Source: Streptomyces tirandamycinicus (GTDB lineage Bacteria > Actinomycetota > Actinomycetes > Streptomycetales > Streptomycetaceae). From it: a stretch of 64,000 bases of DNA. Positions within the stretch are counted from its first letter, which is position 1, and every line of letters starts with the position of its first letter. The DNA is taken from contig NZ_CP029188.1 of assembly GCF_003097515.1 (NCBI RefSeq), positions 806,001 through 870,000 of the forward strand, given 5' to 3'. The position numbers and the translations under genes were made by a program. Of the stretch, positions 18,348-27,186 are shown one piece after another. The notes under the pieces are model-generated. The model did not search any database. It was not told the DNA's origin and was given only the letters and a program-made list of their open reading frames with translations.

Positions 18348-18938
18348 CTACGCGGGGTCCGCCGCCTCCTCGAGCGTCTGCAGAAAGCCGAGTGCCGCGC
18401 GCCACGTCCGGTCCGCCGCCTCCTCGTCGTGGTCGGGGAGGTCCGGATCGGTGTACAGATGGCCCGCACCGGGGTAGCGGTGGACCTCGACGTCCGCCCC
18501 GGCCCTGCCCATCCGCAGATACCAGGCGGTGAGCCAGTCGTGAGGCTCGAACGGGTCCGGATCGGCGACGTGCAGCTGTACGGGGAGATCCTCCGCGTGC
18601 GCGTGCTCCGCGATGTCGGAGGTGCCGTGCAGCAGCAGGAGCCCTCGGGCCTTCTCGTCACCGAGGGCGAGGTTCTGGGCGACGGCCGCGCCCAGCGAGA
18701 ACCCGGCGTACACCAGCCCGCGGTCGGAGTGCGGCGCGGCGGCGGCGATCGCCCGCTTCAGCAGCTCGTCCACTCCGACCTCGTCCTTGTACGCCCTGCC
18801 CTCCTCCACGGACGAGATCACCCGGCCGTCGAACAGGTCCGGGGTCCAGACCCGGTGGCCTGCCGCTCGCAGCCGCTCGGCGGCGGCGAGTACGGCGGGG
18901 CGAAGGCCGTACGCCGAATGGAAAAGCATGATGTCCAT
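18348..18938 (-). CDS. Dienelactone hydrolase-family alpha/beta hydrolase
   Basis: A 196-residue alpha/beta hydrolase. The nucleophile elbow is YAGFSLGAAVAQ, with Ser where classic dienelactone hydrolase has Cys. The acid is probably in the VADPDPFEPHDW segment and the His in YPGAGHLYTDP. The size matches the single-domain DLH family, whose members cleave lactones or short esters. The ATG at 18938 gives the family N terminus (MDIMLFHSAYGLRPAV). It is divergent from the mechanosensitive channel gene, only 23 bp apart, so the two share a promoter region. Substrate unknown. Confidence 0.88.
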   Translation of the reverse strand: MDIMLFHSAYGLRPAVLAAAERLRAAGHRVWTPDLFDGRVISSVEEGRAYKDEVGVDELLKRAIAAAAPHSDRGLVYAGFSLGAAVAQNLALGDEKARGLLLLHGTSDIAEHAHAEDLPVQLHVADPDPFEPHDWLTAWYLRMGRAGADVEVHRYPGAGHLYTDPDLPDHDEEAADRTWRAALGFLQTLEEAADPA

Positions 18939-18961
18939 GCGGTCAGGTTACGTTCGAGGGC

Positions 18962-20053
18962 ATGGAGAACGTGCTTCGTCCGTTGATCGTCCTCGTCGGC
19001 TCCGTCCTGCTCACGCTGCTGCTCGGGTGGGTCACCGATCTGCTGCTGCGCCGTGCGGACGTTCGGCACAGCGAGACGCCGCTGTGGGGCCTGCTGCGCC
19101 GATGCCGGGTTCCGCTGCAGGTGGTGGTGCTGACCGCGCTGCTGCGAGGGACCTACACGGAGACCGCCATCGCGGTCGTCGAGGAGAACGAGGGCCTGAT
19201 CGGCCATGTCCTGACCCTCGTCCTCATCGCCGCGTCGGCGTGGCTGGTGGTGCGGATCGCCGCCGCCGTGGTGGAGGCCTCGTACTCCCGCTTCGCGGCC
19301 ACCTCCCGGGACCTGGCACGGGTGCGCCGGGTGCGCACCCAGGTCGCACTGGTGCAGCGGATCGTCACCGCCGTGGTCGCCGTGGTGGCCGTCGCGTCGA
19401 TGCTGCTCACCTTCCCCGGCATGAACAAGCTGGGGGCGTCGCTGCTAGCCTCCGCCGGTGTCCTCGGCATCGTCGCCGGTGTGGCGGCCCAGTCCACCCT
19501 GGGCAACCTCTTCGCCGGCTTCCAGATCGCCTTCGGCGACATGGTGCGCATCGGGGACACCGTCGTCGTGGACGGCGAGTGGGGCACGGTGGAGGAGGTG
19601 ACGCTCACCTTCCTCGCGGTGCGGACCTGGGACGAGCGGCGGATCACGATGCCGGTGTCGTACTTCACCAGCAAGCCGTTCGAGAACTGGTCGCGCGGCG
19701 GCGTGCAGATGACCGGGACGGTCTTCTTCCACCTCGACCACACGGCGCCGGTGCACGAGATGCGCGAGAAGCTGCACGACGTGCTGCGCGAGTGCCCGGC
19801 CTGGGACGGCCGGGACTGGTCGCTCGCCGTCACGGACACCACGCCGAACACGATGGTGGTCCGGGCCGTCGTCACCGCGAAGGACGCGGACGACATCTGG
19901 ACGGTACGGTGCGCGGTGCGTGAGCAGCTGATCGCCTGGCTCTGCGACCACCACCCGTACGCCCTCCCCCGTATCGCCACCTCCCAGGCGGTGTCCCCGC
20001 CCGCGGAGCACACCCAGCCGGAGACGCCCGCCCAGCGGACCGGCCGGGGCTAG
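18962..20053 (+). CDS. MscS-family mechanosensitive channel
   Basis: A 363-residue membrane protein with N-terminal hydrophobic segments, then the pore helix region GVLGIVAGVAAQSTLGNLFAGFQIAF, which has the Gly/Ala packing and QSxLGN signature of MscS. The beta domain follows (GDMVRIGDTVVVDGEWGTVEEV, then ITMPVSYFTSKPFENWSR). It should open under membrane tension to release solutes in hypo-osmotic shock. A Thr/Pro-rich tail ends the protein. The length is within the range of extended MscS homologues. An array of 10-bp repeats follows its stop. Confidence 0.93.
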   Translation: MENVLRPLIVLVGSVLLTLLLGWVTDLLLRRADVRHSETPLWGLLRRCRVPLQVVVLTALLRGTYTETAIAVVEENEGLIGHVLTLVLIAASAWLVVRIAAAVVEASYSRFAATSRDLARVRRVRTQVALVQRIVTAVVAVVAVASMLLTFPGMNKLGASLLASAGVLGIVAGVAAQSTLGNLFAGFQIAFGDMVRIGDTVVVDGEWGTVEEVTLTFLAVRTWDERRITMPVSYFTSKPFENWSRGGVQMTGTVFFHLDHTAPVHEMREKLHDVLRECPAWDGRDWSLAVTDTTPNTMVVRAVVTAKDADDIWTVRCAVREQLIAWLCDHHPYALPRIATSQAVSPPAEHTQPETPAQRTGRG

Positions 20054-20060
20054 CCGCGCC

Positions 20061-20200
20061 GGGCGATACCGGGCGACGCCAGGCGGCACAGGGCGACGCC
20101 GGGCAACGCCAGGCGGCACCGGGCGGCACAGGGACGCTCCGGGCGATGCGCGGCGGCGCCGAGCGGTACCGGGCGGCACCACGCGCCACCGGGCGCCGTT
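20061..20200. repeat. Fourteen 10-bp tandem units between convergent genes
   Basis: From 20061 the sequence advances in exact 10-bp steps: GGGCGATACC, GGGCGACGCC, AGGCGGCACA, GGGCGACGCC, GGGCAACGCC, AGGCGGCACC, GGGCGGCACA and so on to 20200. The consensus is close to GGGCGRCRCC. Only a few units deviate and the register never slips. The array fills the gap between the stop of the MscS gene and the stop of the convergent SDR gene. No coding role is visible. Confidence 0.9.
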
Positions 20201-20204
20201 CCGG

Positions 20205-20951
20205 CTAATGGCCGCGTTCCGCACCGCCGTTGACCTGGATGACCTGGGACGTGATGTGGGCCGCGGCATGGGAGGCCAGCCAGCGGAGGGTCTGGGCGAC
20301 GTCTCCGGGGTGGCCGGCCCGGCCGGTGGACGTCTCGGCGATGAGCTGCCTGCGGCGGTCCTCCCCGAGCCCGTCGCCGAAGAACCCGGTCTCCTCGACA
20401 TAGCCGGGGGCGACCAGGTTCACCGTGATGCCGCGCGGCCCGAGGCGGCGGGCCAGGTCGTGCGCGTAGGGGTGCAGCGCGGCCTTGGAGGCCGCGTACG
20501 CGGCCGAGCCGGACCCCCGGTAGGCCGCGATGGAGCTGAGGAAGAGGACGCGACCTCCGGGTGTGGCCAGATGGCCCTCGAGGGCCTCGGTGAGGAGCGC
20601 CGCGGTAAGGGTGTTGAGCCGGAAGGCGAGCGTCCAGTCGTGGGCGACCGCCTCCAGCGGGTCCTCGGACCCGGCCCGGGCCTCCAGCCTGCCGCTGCCG
20701 CCCGCGCTGTGCACGAGCACGTCCACCGTGCCGTACTCCCGCGCGACGAACCGGGCGGCGCGGTCGGCGTCCCGGGGCTCGGAGAGATCCACGGCGCAGT
20801 AGCGTGCGCCGGGAATCCGCCCGGCTGCCCGTGCGAGCACCTCCTCGCGCCGCCCCAGCAGCAGCACCCGCTCACCGTCCGCGGCGAACGCCTCCGCCGC
20901 CGCCAGCCCGATTCCGGTACCCCCGCCACTGATCACCACGGTGCGCGCCAT
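20205..20951 (-). CDS. SDR-family oxidoreductase
   Basis: A 248-residue classical short-chain dehydrogenase. The nucleotide loop is SGGGTGIG (residues 8-15), the acidic motif is VDLSEP, the NNAG-equivalent is HSAGGSG, the catalytic Ser lies in LFLSSIAAY, and YAASK holds the catalytic Tyr and Lys. The family end ITSQVIQVNGG is present. It resembles FabG-like 3-oxoacyl reductases, but isolated copies like this one have many substrates, so the role stays open. An Arg after the glycine loop (GRREE) suggests NADP(H). It is convergent with the MscS gene. Confidence 0.92.
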   Translation of the reverse strand: MARTVVISGGGTGIGLAAAEAFAADGERVLLLGRREEVLARAAGRIPGARYCAVDLSEPRDADRAARFVAREYGTVDVLVHSAGGSGRLEARAGSEDPLEAVAHDWTLAFRLNTLTAALLTEALEGHLATPGGRVLFLSSIAAYRGSGSAAYAASKAALHPYAHDLARRLGPRGITVNLVAPGYVEETGFFGDGLGEDRRRQLIAETSTGRAGHPGDVAQTLRWLASHAAAHITSQVIQVNGGAERGH

Positions 20952-21062
20952 GCGCCGATCCTACGGCCGCGCCGCCTCCGGGAGCCGGTCCGAAACCGCC
21001 CCGTACGGCCGGTCACCGCCCCGTGCGGCCGGTCTCCGGGCACCGCGTCCACACGGAGCCGC

Positions 21063-22649
21063 TCAGCGCAGGCTGCGCACGTCCAGGTGCTGCAGGACGC
21101 GGTCGACGACCTCGGGGTCCACGCCGGGCTCGCTGCGCGCGGCGAGCACCTCGTGCCGGGCGGCCGACAGCATCTCGCGCTGCACCCGCAGGAACGCCCG
21201 CTGCCGGCCCGCCCGCCTGGCGAACCACTCGCGGCGCTCCTCGCCGACGATGTCCGGACTGATCCGGGTGCCGATGTCGTAGGCCGCGCGCTGAAGCCGG
21301 TCCGCGAGGTCCTCCGGCAGTTCCTCGACCTCCTCGATCTCCTTCAGCCGGTGCTTGGCGGCCCTGGCCGCGCGCAGCGCGAGGTCCCGCTCCAGCGCAC
21401 GTTCGGCGTCGGTGTCGGCCCGTACGCCGAGCCGCTTGACGAGCCAGGGCAGGGTCAGTCCCTGGAGGACCAGCGTCGTCATGATCACTGCGAAGGCGAT
21501 GAAGACGATCACGTCCCGGCCCGGGAACGGTGATCCGTCCTCGGTGCGCAGCGGAATCGCCAGGGCCAGCGCGACCGAGGCGACGCCCCGCATCCCGGAC
21601 CACCACATGACCACGGTCTCGCGCCAGCCGACGGGGATCTCCTCGTCGAGGTCGCGCCGCTTGTGGAGCCGCTTGGCGAGCCGGGCGGCGGGCAGCAGAT
21701 ACAGCAGCCGCACTCCGATGACGGTGGCGACGACGAGCACGGACCCCGCGACCAGCCGTCCGCCCGGGCTGTCGGCGGTACCGAAGACGTGGTAGAGCTC
21801 CAGACCGATGAGGCCGAAGGCGACACCGGTCACGAGGGTGTCCACGACCTGCCAGAAGGTGTTGCCCGCGAGCCGCCACAGCACGTCGTCGGCGTCCACG
21901 GCGTGCTCGGCGAGGTAGAGGGCGGTGACCAGCACGGCGAGCACACCGGAGCCGAGCAGGTCCTCGGCGATCACATAGCTGACGAACGGCACGAGCAGGG
22001 TCAGCCCGATCTGCAGGGTCGGGTCGCCGAGCCGCCCCATCAGCCACTCGGAGAGCCGGCCGAGCGCGAGTCCGACGGCCACGGCGACGACGGCGGAGAG
22101 CACGAGCTCGCCGACGGCCCCGGGCCACGAGAACGTACCGCTGACGACCGCGCCGACCGCCGCGTGGTAGAGCACGATCGCGGTGACGTCGTTGAACAGC
22201 CCCTCCCCCTCCAGGATCGACACGAGCCTGCGGGGCAGCCCGAGGGAGCCCGCCACGGCGGTGGCGGCGACCGGGTCCGGCGGAGCCACGAGCGCGCCCA
22301 GGACGACCGCCGCGGCGATCGGCAGCGCGGGGAAGACCGCCTGCGCGACGGCCGCGACGGCGGTGGTGGTGACGAAGACCAGGGCCACGGCGAGCAGGAG
22401 GATCGGCCGGATGTTCGCGGTGAACTGCCGCCAGGACGTGCGCTGGACGGCGGCGTACAGCAGCGGGGGAAGCAGCAGCGGGAGGATGAGCTCGGGCGGG
22501 ATGGAGACGTTGGGGACGAAGGGCAGGAGGGCGAGGACGGCTCCGAGGAGCGTCATCAGCACCGGCGCGGGCAGCCCGAGCCGCTCCCCGAGCGGCACGG
22601 TGACCACGGCTCCCAGCAACAGCACGAACAGCAGAGCCAGTTGGTCCAC
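21063..22649 (-). CDS. Na+/H+ antiporter, NhaP/CPA1 type
   Basis: A 528-residue transporter with about twelve hydrophobic segments in the first 400 residues. Conserved CPA1 motifs are visible: GALVAPPDPVAATAV and ILEGEGLFNDVTAIVLYH, whose acidic residues and ND pair form the ion site. A charged cytoplasmic tail of about 110 residues (RADTDAERALERDLALRAAR onward) is predicted to be helical and may regulate transport. The GTG at 22649 gives MDQLALLFVLLLGAVVTVPL as first helix. It exchanges Na+ (or K+) for protons. It is monocistronic as far as can be seen. Confidence 0.93.
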   Translation of the reverse strand: MDQLALLFVLLLGAVVTVPLGERLGLPAPVLMTLLGAVLALLPFVPNVSIPPELILPLLLPPLLYAAVQRTSWRQFTANIRPILLLAVALVFVTTTAVAAVAQAVFPALPIAAAVVLGALVAPPDPVAATAVAGSLGLPRRLVSILEGEGLFNDVTAIVLYHAAVGAVVSGTFSWPGAVGELVLSAVVAVAVGLALGRLSEWLMGRLGDPTLQIGLTLLVPFVSYVIAEDLLGSGVLAVLVTALYLAEHAVDADDVLWRLAGNTFWQVVDTLVTGVAFGLIGLELYHVFGTADSPGGRLVAGSVLVVATVIGVRLLYLLPAARLAKRLHKRRDLDEEIPVGWRETVVMWWSGMRGVASVALALAIPLRTEDGSPFPGRDVIVFIAFAVIMTTLVLQGLTLPWLVKRLGVRADTDAERALERDLALRAARAAKHRLKEIEEVEELPEDLADRLQRAAYDIGTRISPDIVGEERREWFARRAGRQRAFLRVQREMLSAARHEVLAARSEPGVDPEVVDRVLQHLDVRSLR

Positions 22650-23104
22650 GAGCGCCCCTCGACGGTATGTCCTGCGACGATCACCGCGTCCAGCGTGCCA
22701 TGTGTTTGACCGGATTCATCCGCATAAGCCCGGCCTGATCGCCCGCCGGGTATCCACCGAGCGCCCGCCACGGGCCACGGCGGACCCGTCGCGTGTGGGC
22801 GGGGACGGCAACGGCCGGGATGGCGGAAGCGGCGGGACGACGGCAACACGGGGGACAACGGCGACGGCGACGGCGACGGCCTACCGGACCAGGCGCGGCG
22901 GACCCGGCGGACTCGACGCACTGGGCGCACTGGGCGTACCGGCGCGGGGCGCGAGGGACCCCGCCTGGGCACGGTCCCGCCCGACACGGCGGACCCGGCC
23001 GGACACGGCACGGGCAGCACCGGGGCCCCGCCGCAGACGCGGCGGCGGAGGTGCGGGTACGGCGGTCGCCCAGCGGCGCGGCCACGCGCCGCTGGGACGT
23101 CCGG
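22650..23104. other. 455-bp stretch without a recognisable gene
   Basis: The left part should hold the antiporter promoter. The middle is low-complexity (runs of ACGGCG and GGCGAC around 22,840-22,880). Open frames on both strands give only repetitive Arg/Pro/Ala sequence. No RNA gene or conserved motif was seen. Confidence 0.55.
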
Positions 23105-23650
23105 TCAGAGCGCTCGGCGCATGGCGCGGTGCGGGATGCCCGCGTCCGGGAACTCGGGGCCGTAGGCCGCGTAGCCGAGGCGCTCGTAGAACGGCAGCGC
23201 GTGGGTCTGCGCATGCAGATCGACGGCGGTGAGTCCGCGCGCACGGGCCGCGGACTCGATCGCGCGGACGAGCGCCGCGCCGACGCCACGGCCGCGGGCG
23301 GCCCCGGTCACCGCGAGACGCCCCAGGGAGCCGACCGACGGGTCGCCCCCGGTCTTGCCGGCCGCCGCCGGGCCGTACAGCAGCCGGCCCGTGCCCAGCG
23401 GGCCCTCCGGGCCGACGGCCAGAACGTGGATCGTGTCCGCGCCCTCGGCGTCGTACGCGTCGTACTCGATCTCCTGCGGCACTCGCTGCTCGACGACGAA
23501 GACCTCCTTGCGCACCGAGAAGCACGCCTCGCGGTCCGCGGGGTCCGTCGCCTCACGCACGGCGTAGCCGCCCGGGGTGACGGCGTCCGGGATGACGGCG
23601 TCCGGGGCGACGGCGTCCGCGGGCAGCCCCGCTTCCGGCTGCCCGCTCAT
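23105..23650 (-). CDS. GNAT-family N-acetyltransferase
   Basis: A 181-residue acetyltransferase. A 25-residue Pro/Ala/Asp tail with near-repeats (PDAV, PDAV) precedes the domain. The acetyl-CoA motif is [20 protein letters not shown], and the C-terminal [18 protein letters not shown] is typical of the ElaA-like subgroup of GNATs. The ATG at 23650 overlaps the rluD stop by 4 bp (ATGA), with GGAGAG upstream, so it is translationally coupled to rluD. The substrate, small molecule or protein, is unknown. Confidence 0.9.
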   Translation of the reverse strand: MSGQPEAGLPADAVAPDAVIPDAVTPGGYAVREATDPADREACFSVRKEVFVVEQRVPQEIEYDAYDAEGADTIHVLAVGPEGPLGTGRLLYGPAAAGKTGGDPSVGSLGRLAVTGAARGRGVGAALVRAIESAARARGLTAVDLHAQTHALPFYERLGYAAYGPEFPDAGIPHRAMRRAL

Positions 23651-24588
23651 GCGCTCTCCGCGGCGATCCGGTCCAGCGCCGCCTGCAGATCCGCGGGGTA
23701 GTCGCTGGCGAACTCGACCCAGCGGCCGTCCGCCGGGTGCTCGAAGCCCAGGCGCACCGCGTGCAGCCACTGCCGGGTCAGCCCCAGCCGCCGGGCCATC
23801 GTCGGGTCGGCACCGTAGGTGAGGTCTCCGACGCAGGGGTGGCGGTGTGCGGCCATGTGCACGCGGATCTGGTGCGTACGGCCGGTCTCCAGCTTGATGT
23901 CCAGCAGCGACGCGGCGCGGAACGCCTCGATCAGGTCGTAGTGCGTGACGGAGGGCTTGCCCTCGGCGGTCACGGCCCACTTGTAGTCGTGCTGGGGGTG
24001 GCGGCCGATGGGTGCGTCGATCGTGCCGCTCAGCGGGTCCGGGTGGCCCTGCACCAGCGCGTGGTACCGCTTGTCGACCGTGCGCTCCCGGAACTGCTGC
24101 TTGAGCAGGGTGTACGCGCGCTCCGACTTGGCGACCGCCATCAGCCCGGACGTGCCGACGTCCAGGCGGTGCACGATGCCCTGCCGCTCCGCCGCGCCCG
24201 ACGTCGAGATCCGGTACCCGGCCGCGGCCAGTCCGCCGATCACCGTCGGCCCGGTCCATCCCGGGCTCGGGTGGGCCGCCACCCCGACCGGCTTCACGAC
24301 CACGACGATGTCCTCGTCGTCGTGCACGATGTCCATGCCCTCGACCGGCTCGGCGACGACCTGCACCGGGGCGGGAGCCTGCGGCATCTCGACCTCGAGC
24401 CAGGCCCCGCCGCGCACCCGCTCGGACTTGCCCACGACCGAGCCGTCGACCTGGACCTTGCCCGCGGCCGCGAGCTCGGCCGCCTTCGTCCTGGAGAAGC
24501 CGAACATGCGCGATATGGCGGCGTCGACGCGCTCGCCCTCGAGGCCGTCGGGAACGGGCAGGGTGCGGGTTTCGGGAATCGTGCTCAC
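23647..24588 (-). CDS. rluD: RluD-type 23S rRNA pseudouridine synthase
   Basis: A 313-residue RluA-family synthase. Residues about 17-78 form an S4 RNA-binding domain ([20 protein letters not shown]). The catalytic motif is [11 protein letters not shown], with the nucleophilic Asp at 143. The C-terminal motif [10 protein letters not shown] completes the family pattern. It converts uridines of 23S rRNA helix 69 to pseudouridine if it is a true RluD; other targets in the family are possible. The GTG start gives the usual length. It is followed by the coupled GNAT gene and preceded by lspA, an arrangement conserved in actinobacteria. Confidence 0.93.
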   Translation of the reverse strand: MSTIPETRTLPVPDGLEGERVDAAISRMFGFSRTKAAELAAAGKVQVDGSVVGKSERVRGGAWLEVEMPQAPAPVQVVAEPVEGMDIVHDDEDIVVVVKPVGVAAHPSPGWTGPTVIGGLAAAGYRISTSGAAERQGIVHRLDVGTSGLMAVAKSERAYTLLKQQFRERTVDKRYHALVQGHPDPLSGTIDAPIGRHPQHDYKWAVTAEGKPSVTHYDLIEAFRAASLLDIKLETGRTHQIRVHMAAHRHPCVGDLTYGADPTMARRLGLTRQWLHAVRLGFEHPADGRWVEFASDYPADLQAALDRIAAESA

Positions 24589-24734
24589 CCGTCGAGTATG
24601 CCTTGTCGGTCCCTGTGACCGGGTCCGCCTGTGGACAACCCGCCCCCGGCCGCCCGTCTCGGGACCGCGGTCCCTCCCGGCCCGGCGCCGCCGCGGTGCC
24701 GTGGCTCGCGGACCGCGGACCGCGCCCTCCGGGT

Positions 24735-24785
24735 TCAGTCCTTGCGGAGCCTCAGTCCTCGCGGAGCCTCAGTCCTTGTGGACCG
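24735..24785. repeat. Three tandem 17-bp units at the 3' end of lspA
   Basis: TCAGTCCTTGCGGAGCC starts at 24735, TCAGTCCTCGCGGAGCC at 24752, and TCAGTCCTTGTGGACCG at 24769. The last unit carries the lspA stop codon and final codons. The other two are duplicated gene ends lying downstream of the gene. Confidence 0.85.
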
Positions 24786-25329
24786 TGCCGTCCGGGTCCA
24801 GGCCCCTGAACGAAAGGATCACGATGAGAATGCCGCCGCACACGATCGCCGAGTCCGCCAGGTTGAACACGGCGAAGTGCTTCGGCGCGATGAAGTCGAC
24901 GACCGCGCCCTCGAAGACCCCGGGCGAGCGGAAGATCCGGTCCGTGAGATTGCCCAGCGCCCCACCGAGCAGCATGCCGAGCGCGATCGCCCACGGAAGG
25001 CTGTAGAGCTTGCGCGCCAGCCGCACGATCACCACGATCACCACGGCCGCGATGATCGTGAAGATGATCGTGAACGCCTCGCCGAAACCGAACGCGGCAC
25101 CGGGGTTGCGGACCGCCTCGAAGGTGAGCCAGTCGCCGATGACCCGGATCGGCCGGTGGTGCTCCAGCTTCGCGACGACCAGCATCTTGCTGGCCAGGTC
25201 CAGCGCGTACGCCACGGCGGCCACGGCGAACAGGGTGAAGACCCGGCGCCTGCCCCTGGGCCGCTCGGCGGGAGCCGCGGCCTCGTCGTCTACGTCCGGC
25301 GTACCGATGATGCGCTCCGCCTCTGCCAC
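24769..25329 (-). CDS. lspA: Lipoprotein signal peptidase (signal peptidase II)
   Basis: A 186-residue membrane protease with four transmembrane segments. The catalytic aspartates are Asp130 in [12 protein letters not shown] and Asp159 in [11 protein letters not shown]. The conserved VRNPGAAFG motif is also present. It removes signal peptides from diacylglyceryl-modified prolipoproteins. The N-terminal 30 residues are acidic then basic and cytoplasmic. The GTG at 25329 is the only good start. The gene lies upstream of rluD with 180 bp between, on the same strand, and its 3' end is tandemly repeated. Confidence 0.95.
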   Translation of the reverse strand: MAEAERIIGTPDVDDEAAAPAERPRGRRRVFTLFAVAAVAYALDLASKMLVVAKLEHHRPIRVIGDWLTFEAVRNPGAAFGFGEAFTIIFTIIAAVVIVVIVRLARKLYSLPWAIALGMLLGGALGNLTDRIFRSPGVFEGAVVDFIAPKHFAVFNLADSAIVCGGILIVILSFRGLDPDGTVHKD

Positions 25330-25432
25330 GTGAGTCCCTCAACCTAGGTGCCGACTGGTCACGAGGGTACGGCACGCACCTTGCGGGCCCGGCTCCGGAC
25401 ACAGTGCCCGCTGCCCGGAGCCGGGGGCGGGG

Positions 25433-26902
25433 TCAGCCCCGCCGCTCCTGCTTCTGCTTGTCCTCCACGCACAGGGTCGCCCGGGGGAAAGCCTGCATCC
25501 TGGCCTTGCCGATCGGGTTCCCGCACACCTCGCACAGGCCGTACGTGCCCGCGTCCAGACGGTGCAGGGCCCGCTCGGTCTGCTCGACCATCTCGCGGGA
25601 GTTGGCGGCCAGCGCCATCTCGTGCTCCCGCGTGATGTTCTTGGTGCCGGTGTCGGCCTGGTCGTCCCCCGCCCCGTCCCCGGAGTCCCGCATCAGCCCG
25701 GTCAGCGCCTCCTCGGAGTGGCTGATCTCGGCCTGCAGCCGGGCCAGCTCGCTCTCCAGCTCGGCGCGCGCCGCGGCCACCTCCTCGGGCGTCCACGGGT
25801 CCTCCCCCGGCCGTACCGCGAGGTCCCCCGGTGCCGCGGCGACACGGGCCTGCGGCACCGGCGGCGCGGTGTCCTTCGCGGCCGTAACGGACCCGCCCGC
25901 GCTCTTCTTGGCTGCCACCGTCCTGGCTCCTGTCTGCTCCGCGGCCTCGACCGCTTCCTCGGCCGCCCTGGCGGCCTTTCCGGCGGCTGCCCTCGCAGCC
26001 GCCTTCCTGCCCGGCGCCTTCCCGGCCGCCGCCTCGCCCGCCACGGTCTTCCGCGCGGCCGCGGCCTTCCCACCGGCCACCGCCTTCTTCCCGGCCACCG
26101 TCTTCTTCCCGGCCGCCGCCCTCTTCGACGCAGCGGCCTTCCGCTCGGCCGCCGTCTTCTTCCCAGCCGGCGCCTTCCCGCCCGCCGCCTCGCCGGGCGC
26201 CTCGGTCTTCCGCGCGGCCGCGGCCTTCCCACCGGCCGCCGCCTTCTTCCCGGCCGCCGCCTTCTTCCCGGCCGCCGTCTTCTTCCCGGCCGCCGTCTTC
26301 TTCCCGGCCGCCGTCTTCTTCCCGGCCGCCGTCTTCTTCCCGGCCGCCGTCTTCTTCGCCGCGGCGCTCCGCTTCGCGGCCGCGGCGGTCGTGCCCGCGC
26401 CGGTGGTCCTCGTACCCGCGTCCGGGCTCCGTTCCGCACCGCCGGTCTTCGAGCCCGCGTCCGTCTTCGCCGCGGCACGGGCCGTCGCCTTCCTCGCCGC
26501 CTTGCGGGCCGGCTCCTTCGCGGGCTCCGCGGCCGTACCGGCGGACTCTGCCGCTTCCTCGGCGAGGTGCTCCCGGGCGGGGCCCTTCGAGCTGCTCGCC
26601 GCCGCCGACCGCCCGGTGCCCGCGGACCGGGCCGTGGCGGACCGCTTGGCCGCAGCCGTGCCCTTGCGCGCGGTGCTCCTCGCGGGTCCGGCGGCCTTCC
26701 CCCTGGTGTCCGCGGAGGTCCCGGACCCGGACCCGGCCCCGGCGTGCGCGTGCGCACCGGAGGCGACCGCCTTGGCCACCCTCCCGGCGGACTTCTTCGC
26801 GACGACGCGCTTCTTGCCGTTCGTCTCCTTGGCCGCCGCCCCCGCAGCGGCGGTGGACCTTGCTGACGCCGTCTTCTTCACGGCGGTCTTCTTCGCCACC
26901 AT
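25433..26902 (-). CDS. Histone H1-like / DksA-TraR zinc-finger fusion
   Basis: A 489-residue protein. Residues 1 to about 340 are Lys/Ala/Thr-rich with PAKK-like runs, similar to the tail of histone H1 and of HupS-type proteins, and should bind DNA or RNA electrostatically. The last 130 residues match the DksA/TraR family: a coiled coil (AARAELESELARLQAEISHS), then LCEVCGNPIGKARMQAFPRA and TLCVEDKQ. The fourth zinc cysteine is replaced (CVED instead of CxxC), leaving three Cys. DksA-like proteins act at the secondary channel of RNA polymerase. The start at 26902 has GAAGGGG upstream. Confidence 0.85.
   Translation of the reverse strand: MVAKKTAVKKTASARSTAAAGAAAKETNGKKRVVAKKSAGRVAKAVASGAHAHAGAGSGSGTSADTRGKAAGPARSTARKGTAAAKRSATARSAGTGRSAAASSSKGPAREHLAEEAAESAGTAAEPAKEPARKAARKATARAAAKTDAGSKTGGAERSPDAGTRTTGAGTTAAAAKRSAAAKKTAAGKKTAAGKKTAAGKKTAAGKKTAAGKKAAAGKKAAAGGKAAAARKTEAPGEAAGGKAPAGKKTAAERKAAASKRAAAGKKTVAGKKAVAGGKAAAARKTVAGEAAAGKAPGRKAAARAAAGKAARAAEEAVEAAEQTGARTVAAKKSAGGSVTAAKDTAPPVPQARVAAAPGDLAVRPGEDPWTPEEVAAARAELESELARLQAEISHSEEALTGLMRDSGDGAGDDQADTGTKNITREHEMALAANSREMVEQTERALHRLDAGTYGLCEVCGNPIGKARMQAFPRATLCVEDKQKQERRG
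26243..26350. repeat. Six 18-bp tandem units inside the H1-like region
   Basis: CTTCTTCCCGGCCGCCGT repeats six times without interruption (one base differs in the first unit). On the coding strand this gives AAGKKT repeated in frame. Units of 18 bp keep the frame, so copy number can vary without breaking the gene. Confidence 0.9.
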
Positions 26903-26915
26903 GGCCGCGGCCCCT

Positions 26916-26928
26916 TCACATATTGTGA
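26916..26928. promoter_or_regulatory. AT-rich 13-bp palindrome in the leader of the H1-DksA gene
   Basis: TCACATATTGTGA (TCACA, 3 bp, TGTGA) lies 14 bp before the start codon and touches the ribosome binding site. It is strikingly AT-rich for this genome. It could be an operator for a regulator or a structure at the ribosome binding site. No regulator is proposed. Confidence 0.4.
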
Positions 26929-27186
26929 TCTTGCTCGCGCATCGTGCTGGGACGATAAATCGACCCCAGCGCCGCGGCAACGGGGCACGCCGCCTTTCCG
27001 GCCCGCCCCGCGCCTTCCCCAACGCGAGCCTGCATCCGTTGTGCCCAGCTCCCCGCCCCCTAATCCGCCGGGCGCGGGCCGCCGGAACCGGCCGGGACCC
27101 TTGTGGCCATTCGGGTCACGCGTCCGCCCGGGCCCGGCCCGGCGGTCGTCCGGGAAATCCGGTCGGCCGCGTGGCTGCCGGGCCCG

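Noticed and set aside
20061..20200. CRISPR array
   Set aside because: Units are only 10 bp with no spacers between them, and no cas genes occur in the window.
23105..24259. 384-codon frame joining the acetyltransferase to upstream sequence
   Set aside because: The upstream part is an alternative frame of rluD. The ATG at 23650 with its binding site and 4-bp overlap is the real start.
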